Shown here: one piece after another, positions 59,401 to 64,000 of the stretch
How positions within the stretch are numbered: position 1 is the first letter of the stretch
Layout: every line of letters begins with the position of its first letter
From: Rheum nobile
Lineage: Eukaryota > Streptophyta > Magnoliopsida > Caryophyllales > Polygonaceae
Length of the DNA stretch: 64,000 nucleotides
Direction: 5' to 3'
Assembly (NCBI GenBank): GCA_027886185.1
Contig: WOAB01000125.1
Span: 682,001 to 746,000, forward strand
The notes under the pieces: model-generated
What the model saw: the letters and a program-made list of their open reading frames with translations, nothing else
Told to the model about the DNA's origin: nothing
The model's database searches: none
Made by a program: the position numbers and the translations under genes

Positions 59401-62400
59401 TAGATCACTAGAAAGTTTTGCATTTCCTAGTTTTAACATTAAAGACTCAACCTCGAGTGAGGAAACAGTGGACTCTAGAGACTTAATCTTTTCAGTGAGT
59501 TCTGGACATTCAAAGCATGTGTTTGAAGAGGAAGATGAACCTTTCTCAAGCGTGAGCACTTTTTCAGCCCAAACTTGATTTTCTTCGATCAGACCTGAGA
59601 TCAGTTCATCTTTCTCTTCGAGTTGCTCACTGAAAAGATTACTCTCGCGAACGAGATTCTTAATGAGAGAGATCAAGCTTTCTTTAGATTTGCATCTTAA
59701 GCTTGATATAAGATCAGATTCAGTTACCTCATCGTTGATTACCTCTCCCTTTGTCTCGTTTGGAACTTCAACGGCCATTAAGCATACATCCCTGGAATGT
59801 GACGAATCTTCGTCATCTGAGTCTGATTCTCCCCAGGTGGCAACCATTGCTTGCTTCCCTTCATTTGCTGGAGGCATTCCTGCCTTCTTCTTGAAGCATT
59901 TATGGCCATGTGTCCCTTGTTCTGACAGTGGTAACAAACCACATCTTTCATGTCTCTGTTCCCTTCAAAGGAACTGGGCGAGTCCTTGTTCCGAGACCAT
60001 ATCTTCCTCATTTCCCTTGTGATAAGAGCAACATCTTCATCGCCATCCTCATCTTCATCGCCCGTTTGAGACAGATCAAATGCCCTTTCCACCTTCAGGG
60101 CAATGCTCTTCGCCTTCTCCTCTCCTTTCTTGTTTATCTTATGATTATAGACAGAGGCGTTGCTTTCCAGCTTAGCAACCACCTCTTCCATAGTAAGAGT
60201 CTTGACGTCTGTTTGAGAGTAGAGGGCAAGAGCAATGGCATCCTACTGAGTGTTGAGACCTTGCATGAAGTGATGAGTCAACTTCAAGTCTGGCATTGTT
60301 TCACCAAGGTACTGAAGCTGACCAACTAGCCCATGGAACCTGGAGTAGTACTCTTGAATGTGTTCATCTTTCCCTTGAGAAATTTGGTCATACTCCTTGA
60401 ACAGGGAAAGGATCTTGTTCTTCTTTGAGTCTTCATTTCCTTGATGAAGACGTTTCAGGGCATCCCAGATCTCCTTGGCAGTCTTATAGCTCATGACTTT
60501 CTTGAGATCGGAGGGAAGAAGGGCCATGTGAAGGATCTTCTTAGCCCTGCTATTTTTCTCCAGTTTCTTCCAATCCTGATCGGTGTAGTCGACCTTTGGT
60601 TTTGGCTTTGTCTCATCTGTCTCGTTATTGATCACAAAAGGTCCGACTTCTATAACTTTCCAGAGCTGTCCATCAAGGGAACATATATGGGACTCAATTT
60701 GCTCCACCCACCAGCTATACTCACCAGACTTAAGAGTTGGTGGTTTCCAGAACGAATCACCGATTGCATTGCTTGACGACGACATCTTTCCTGCAAATTC
60801 TGTAACGAAAACAATCTAGAGCACCAGGCTCTGATACCAATTATTGGATCGTTAGAGTTACGTCTGAGGGAACAAAAGCTTTATTCCCACAAAAGGCACA
60901 TCGGATTAAAATAGCAAGAAAGATAACAGAACGAACTCACGATATATAGTGGAAACCCTGATTAGCAAAACTAGCTTCTCAAGGAAAAACCACTACCTTC
61001 AAGCTTCCGCTTGAGAGGATTTTGAAGTGTGTACTTGTCTTATTGATTTCTTGTTCGATTACACTTGTAGCATGGACTCCAAACCCTAGACTTCCCACCT
61101 AGATTCGAAGGTCACTCCTACAACGATGAATCCGAACTCAACCCTCAAAGACTCACAAACACTTCACTCTCCTTTTCTCAACTGAACGCTCTCAGTTCTT
61201 CTTTTTCCTCTGCGTCGTTACATAGAAAAGAATCCATGCTTCTCTTAAATACAACTCGGCTAAAACCCTAATTAACATAAACTAGGAAATTCTGATAACG
61301 GATTACAAAGATATGATTTTGTTTGGAAGATATAATATCACAACCGGTTATATTAATTAAGGAAGGAGTTCCTTAATTAATCCAACCGATTGGATAACGT
61401 TTTTCTCTCTCCAATCGCCTTATCTTAGGAAAGATTCCTAGGATCAACACGATCGGGTTTTCTCTCTCCATATCTTCGCGCAATCCGGCTTGATCCTTGG
61501 AGCCGAAGTCTTCATCCTCTATCGCGTGGCTTCTTGGTTTGTTTCCTTAACTCAGCACGCTGGATGACTTCTTTCCTTTTGCAGCCTTGATCTGGTCCGT
61601 CACTACAGTTCCTTGAGAGGTAACAAAGCGCTAAGCAAGCCTTTGTTCCCTCTGAGATACTGTGCTGCAAAGCTCCCTGGGATAACTCTTCTTGTCCCTG
61701 AAACACTTGATACACGTATTAGTTGAGTGTTTGTAACCATCAAAACCTAAAGAATTCAACAACTTGTTTGTGCATATGTTGAAGGTTGTGTGCATATTGA
61801 AGGTTGGGGGTTCTAGTGAAATGCAAGGCCAAATCAATGAGGAAGAGGACGCATCAGGAGAGAAAGAGGTAAAAGTCAGAGAAAACCTACTGTGTGCATA
61901 TCTTAAAACTTGTGTGTGCATATAAAATGATATGTGTGTGCATAGGTTGATACTTTTGTGTACATATAAATAACCCTTGTGTGTGCATTTATTAATTATT
62001 GTGTGTGCATATTGAAGGTTGGGGGTTCTAGTGAAATGCAAGGCCGAACTAATGTGGAGGAAGATAAGGAAGCATCATGAGAGAAAGAGGTAAAAATCAG
62101 AATACCTACTGTGTGCATATCTTATAACTTGTGTGTGCATATAAATTGTTTATGTGTGTGCATATGATACTTGTGTATGCATATAAATAACTCTTTGTGT
62201 GCATATGTTGAAGATTGAGCGTCCAAGGGAGATGCCTTGTCAAATAATTGAGGAGGCGCAAATCATTGCGGAGACATCAGAGACAGAGGTAAAAATCATA
62301 GTACATCCTACTGCGTGAATTTTGTGTGCATTTAGTATTTATTGTGTGTGCGTAAGTTGATACTTGTGTGTTTATATAAATAACCCTTTTGTGTGCATAT

Positions 62401-64000
62401 GTTGAAGGCTGGGAAGGCAGAAAGGGAACATAAGGTGGTGGCAGGAGAAGAAAAGGCTGCAGAAAATAAAAAGGTAAAATCTGAATAGAATTTTTTTTGT
62501 GTGCATATGATAAAACTTGTGTGTTCATATGATAGTTAATGTGTGTGCATATCTTGTTACTTGTGTGTGCATATATTAAATCCTTTGTGTGCATATAACA
62601 ATGCTTTTGTGTGCATACTGAAAAATAGAATGGATTATTGTGAAGTTCCATCATTTGACTTGGGGATCTCACCAATTTCTACTCAAGAGAAGGAACTATT
62701 GAGGAAACTGGAATCGAAGGAATCAACATCAGTTGAGGCAACAGAATCAACCATTCCAAAGAAGGTACATAGAAAGAAAATTTGGCTGAATTAGAACCTT
62801 TTATAATTTGCAAGGCTCTAATGGTTTGTGTGTATTATTAGGTAACATTTGTGGTTGTAAACTCTTATGTGACACCGGTGCAGAACGTACAGAAAAGGAT
62901 AACTAATCCTTCAGAATATGTGAAATCTCCATTCAAAGCAAGAGAGGTTGATATTAATGAGCATGCAACTACAGAGGAGAAAAATATCTACGATTGGCTG
63001 ATGAACACAAGAATAAAAAAATTGGTAAGTTGATATAAATGTTATTTTCAAATATTATGTGTTCATATGATAGTTAGTGTATATGCATATGTTGATTCTT
63101 GTGTGTGCATATATTCAAGCTTGTATGTGCATATTAGAACTTGTGTGTGCATATATTGATTCTTATGTGTGCATATATTAAAGCTTGTGTGCGCATATCT
63201 TGATTCTTATGTATGCATATTTTGATTCTTATGTGTGCGTATCTAATTTTATTATGTAAGTATGTTAAATCATATTTCTAATGAAATAAGTTTCATGCAG
63301 CGATGTGATTTTCAAATTGAATGAATTCTCATACTACAAAAGTGACTTCTCCTCATTAAAGGAAGGACAATGCCTAGATAGTGGTCTTTTTTATGGATAT
63401 ACTGCAATATTAAATGAAAATGAAATATACAAAGATGCAGCGTCTCCATTGAGGTTCTTCCTACCAACAGTGCATATGGTACATATTACATACTGTAATA
63501 AATTATATCATTATTAACGAATTACATTTTCTAACTTCATTTTTCTGAAACATGCAGATGTATACTGTGTTGGCAAAAGAAGTTGCAATAGAGGAAAAAT
63601 CAATATTGTTCAACAAATGCTTAATGATGAGCTTTAACTATGTTCAAGCTTTCAAGAAAAAGAATTTGAAGATCCAAAACGTTGACTTAGTAAGTTGGAA
63701 TTGTTCAACCATATGCACATTGCAGATTTGTCCATAAGTCTTTTGTGTGCATATGATCACACTTTTGTGTGCATATGTGTACACTTATGTGTGCATATAT
63801 GTCTTGTCTTACATATGTAGACTTGTGTGCATGTGTGTGCATATGCACACACATACAAGTTCTGGATGAATAAGTGTCATCATATTTTCTGGGTGCATAT
63901 GCACACAGAAGTGTTGTTATGTTCTAACATACATTATTTTTTATTGATTAAACAGTTCATTTTCCCAATTGCTGCCCATGGACACTATTATGTGATTGCA
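50474..64000 (+). CDS. Ulp1-like protease gene of transposon type (partial, many exons)
   Basis: Predicted exons: 50474-50540 (ATG 50508), about 50922-51011, 51119-51337, 51910-52838, 53112-53702, 53787-54056, mini-exons 54149 to 62473, about 62625-62763, 62842-63024, 63301-63478, 63558-63689 and 63956 to beyond the window. The 51910 exon starts Lys-rich (nuclear-type) and then has the S-P-R-T-L...Q-R-Q-A-V-I-D-M-G-F-G region found ahead of Ulp1 domains in plant transposon proteins. The next exon begins L-V-Y-V-D-Q-M-V-F-K-G. The last visible exon ends H-G-H-Y-Y-V-I, which fits the catalytic His of a C48 protease; the Asp and Cys lie outside. Probably carried by a KI/Ulp1-type MULE. The phase at the second exon, at 62625 and between 63024 and 63301 is not clean. 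Confidence 0.7.
50640..50900 (+). repeat. About 118-bp duplicated block in an intron
   Basis: Two adjacent blocks each contain ACATGTGTGTGCATATGG, TTGTAACATG, ATTTAACT, GTTATTGTCTGTAGTGAAAT and AATGTTA. A third, partial copy lies at about 51640-51730 in a later intron. Confidence 0.8.
51355..51740 (+). repeat. TGTGTGCATAT motif array (one of several intronic arrays)
   Basis: Dozens of copies of a short motif close to TGTGTGCATATG, spaced roughly 15-35 bp, nearly all in the sense orientation. Further arrays fill the introns at 52885-53100, 54080-54145, 54235-54325, 54410-54512, 54605-54655, 61762-61800, 61885-62015, 62110-62210, 62310-62405, 62500-62625, 63055-63245 and 63735-63910. Exons lack the motif. 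Reading frames of the H-M-H-T-Q-V type across these arrays are translation of the motif, not genes. Confidence 0.9.
54655..55574 (-). repeat. Copia-derivative 3' LTR
   Basis: On the minus strand begins TGTTGAATTCC and ends CGATCCAACA. It is the same length as the partner LTR with only a few base changes. Confidence 0.93.
55575..56140 (-). other. 3' untranslated region and polypurine tract of the Copia derivative
   Basis: Contains AAAAAGGGGGAAT next to the LTR and further G-rich runs (complement of TTCCCCCT at 55679, 55717 and 55744). No gene seen; the frame at 55799-56251 on the plus strand is noncoding overlap. Confidence 0.6.
56141..57658 (-). CDS. Accessory ORF of the Copia derivative (putative plant transposon protein, Transposase_32-like)
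   Basis: Open for 485 codons from ATG 57598 to the stop at 56141. An upstream in-frame ATG at 57656-57658 would add 20 residues but is followed by TAA at 57623-57625. The N-terminal third is Pro/Ser/Thr-rich; a Lys/Arg-rich middle (K-R-K-T-R-S-Q-R-K) looks nuclear. The C-terminal half has L-L-R-E-F-Y-S-T-F...V-R-P-Y...V-F-S-S-I-E-L-G-M-A-L-G-V, the pattern of the putative plant transposon protein domain (I recall Transposase_32). Its function is unknown. It is intact while gag of the same element is ruined. A TATA-like CTATATAA lies about 110 bp upstream (near 57764-57771), followed by a GTAAGT site, so it may be transcribed on its own. Confidence 0.7.
57659..58831 (-). other. Region between gag and the accessory ORF
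   Basis: About 1.2 kb where pol would be expected. No RT, integrase or RNase H trace seen in any frame. The part next to the accessory ORF carries the TATA-like box and a CT-rich leader. Confidence 0.55.
58832..60785 (-). pseudogene. Copia-type gag, degraded
   Basis: Starts at ATG 60783-60785 (M-S-S-S-S-N-A-I-G). The N-terminal half is the UBN2/DUF4219-type Copia gag core, with W-K-x-x-E and A-K-E-I-W-D-A-L. A first zinc knuckle (C-Y-H-C-Q-N-K-G-H) lies near 59920, a long acidic/coiled-coil section follows, and a second knuckle (C-W-Y-C-G-H-S-G-H-Y-K-Q-E-C) lies near 58990. The stop is at 58832-58834. Lesions: TAG near 60243-60245; a one-base loss inside the first knuckle near 59905, after which its last Cys is read in another frame; TAG near 59230; and a further frame change near 59180. 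With no pol downstream this was probably the only retroviral-type protein of the element. Confidence 0.88.
60827..60840 (-). other. Copia-derivative primer-binding site
   Basis: TTGGTATCAGAGCC on the minus strand, just inside the right LTR; complementary to initiator Met tRNA. It fixes the element orientation as minus. Confidence 0.9.
60842..61761 (-). repeat. Copia-derivative 5' LTR
   Basis: Partner of 54655-55574; same 920-bp length. Its inner end reads CCAATA instead of CCAACA on the minus strand. Confidence 0.93.
63831..63854. repeat. 24-bp perfect palindrome within the motif array
   Basis: Centred on GCATATGC, with the two arms being TGTGTGC and its complement. It arises where a sense and an inverted copy of the intronic motif meet; inverted copies are otherwise rare. 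Confidence 0.9.

Larger units (their letters stand above)
54655..61761 (-). mobile_element. Pol-less Copia-type LTR retrotransposon
   Basis: LTRs of 920 bp lie at 54655-55574 and 60842-61761. The target duplication ACTTG is at 54650-54654 and 61762-61766. The element reads on the minus strand: the primer-binding site (complement of GGCTCTGATACCAA, about 60827-60840) adjoins the right LTR and the polypurine tract (complement of ATTCCCCCTTTTTG, about 55576-55589) adjoins the left LTR. The internal 5.3 kb has a degraded gag (60785-58832) and a second ORF (57658-56141), but no protease, integrase, RT or RNase H. It must therefore depend on other elements. It lies in an intron of the Ulp1-like gene. 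The LTRs are nearly identical, so the insertion is recent. Confidence 0.93.
54149..62473 (+). repeat. Array of in-phase mini-exons in the Ulp1-like gene
   Basis: Seven short exons are copies of one another: 54149-54220, 54329-54400, 54516-54587, 61803-61868, 62018-62089, 62214-62288 and 62408-62473. They are 72, 72, 72, 66, 72, 75 and 66 bp long. All are multiples of three, preceded by TTGAAG and followed by GTAAAA. They encode S-S/R-E-M-P-x-Q-I-I-like acidic units ending E-K-E. The exon 53787-54056 is built of similar acidic units. A Copia element sits in the intron between the third and fourth. The fifth exon has an in-frame TGA at 62078-62080 where its neighbour has Gly. Confidence 0.85.

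Overview
The window looks like nuclear DNA of a dicot plant, possibly an asterid. The evidence is GT-AG introns, a proline-rich extensin-like receptor kinase gene, plant-specific transposon families (CACTA, Stowaway, plant mariner, MULE with plant mobile domain, Tat and chromovirus retrotransposons, L1 LINE with RNase H) and AT-rich intergenic DNA. I saw no rRNA or tRNA gene, CRISPR array or bacterial-style operon. Species cannot be told from sequence alone.

Layout. 1-184 and 11671 to about 14350: a decayed Tat-type Ty3/gypsy element split by an 11,486-bp CACTA element (185-11670, 26-bp perfect terminal inverted repeats, target duplication ACT). The CACTA element carries on its minus strand a broken TNPD transposase and a TNPA-like gene fused to a Ulp1-type protease, plus a captured two-exon fragment on the plus strand. 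15521-15804: a Stowaway MITE. 15965-20296: a 5'-truncated L1-type LINE, split by an antisense chromovirus LTR fragment. 21026-26690: the one clear host gene, a PERK receptor kinase on the minus strand (8 coding exons), with a 472-bp tandem duplication in intron 1. 26959-31380: a plant mariner-like element with a broken DD39D transposase, a tandem repeat block and an antisense ORF.

32273-48172: a MULE with terminal inverted repeats, carrying a Jittery/FAR1-like transposase and a plant mobile domain (PMD) gene on the minus strand. A full-length chromovirus (33594-44685, target duplication CCGTG) sits in the middle of a PMD exon. 49966-64000: a second transposon-like gene on the plus strand that encodes a Ulp1-like protease and runs off the right edge. 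It has an array of in-phase mini-exons and introns packed with a TGTGTGCATAT motif. One intron holds a pol-less Copia element (54655-61761, target duplication ACTTG) that carries a degraded gag and a 485-codon ORF with its own TATA-like box.

The window is therefore mostly nested mobile DNA around one host kinase gene. The nesting gives relative ages: Tat before CACTA; LINE before its LTR fragment; MULE before chromovirus; Ulp1 gene before Copia. Most element genes carry one or a few nonsense or +1 homopolymer lesions. The most unusual items are the mini-exon array with its motif-packed introns, the Copia derivative with an extra ORF in place of pol, the acidic pre-gag ORF of the chromovirus, and its hairpin-array LTR.
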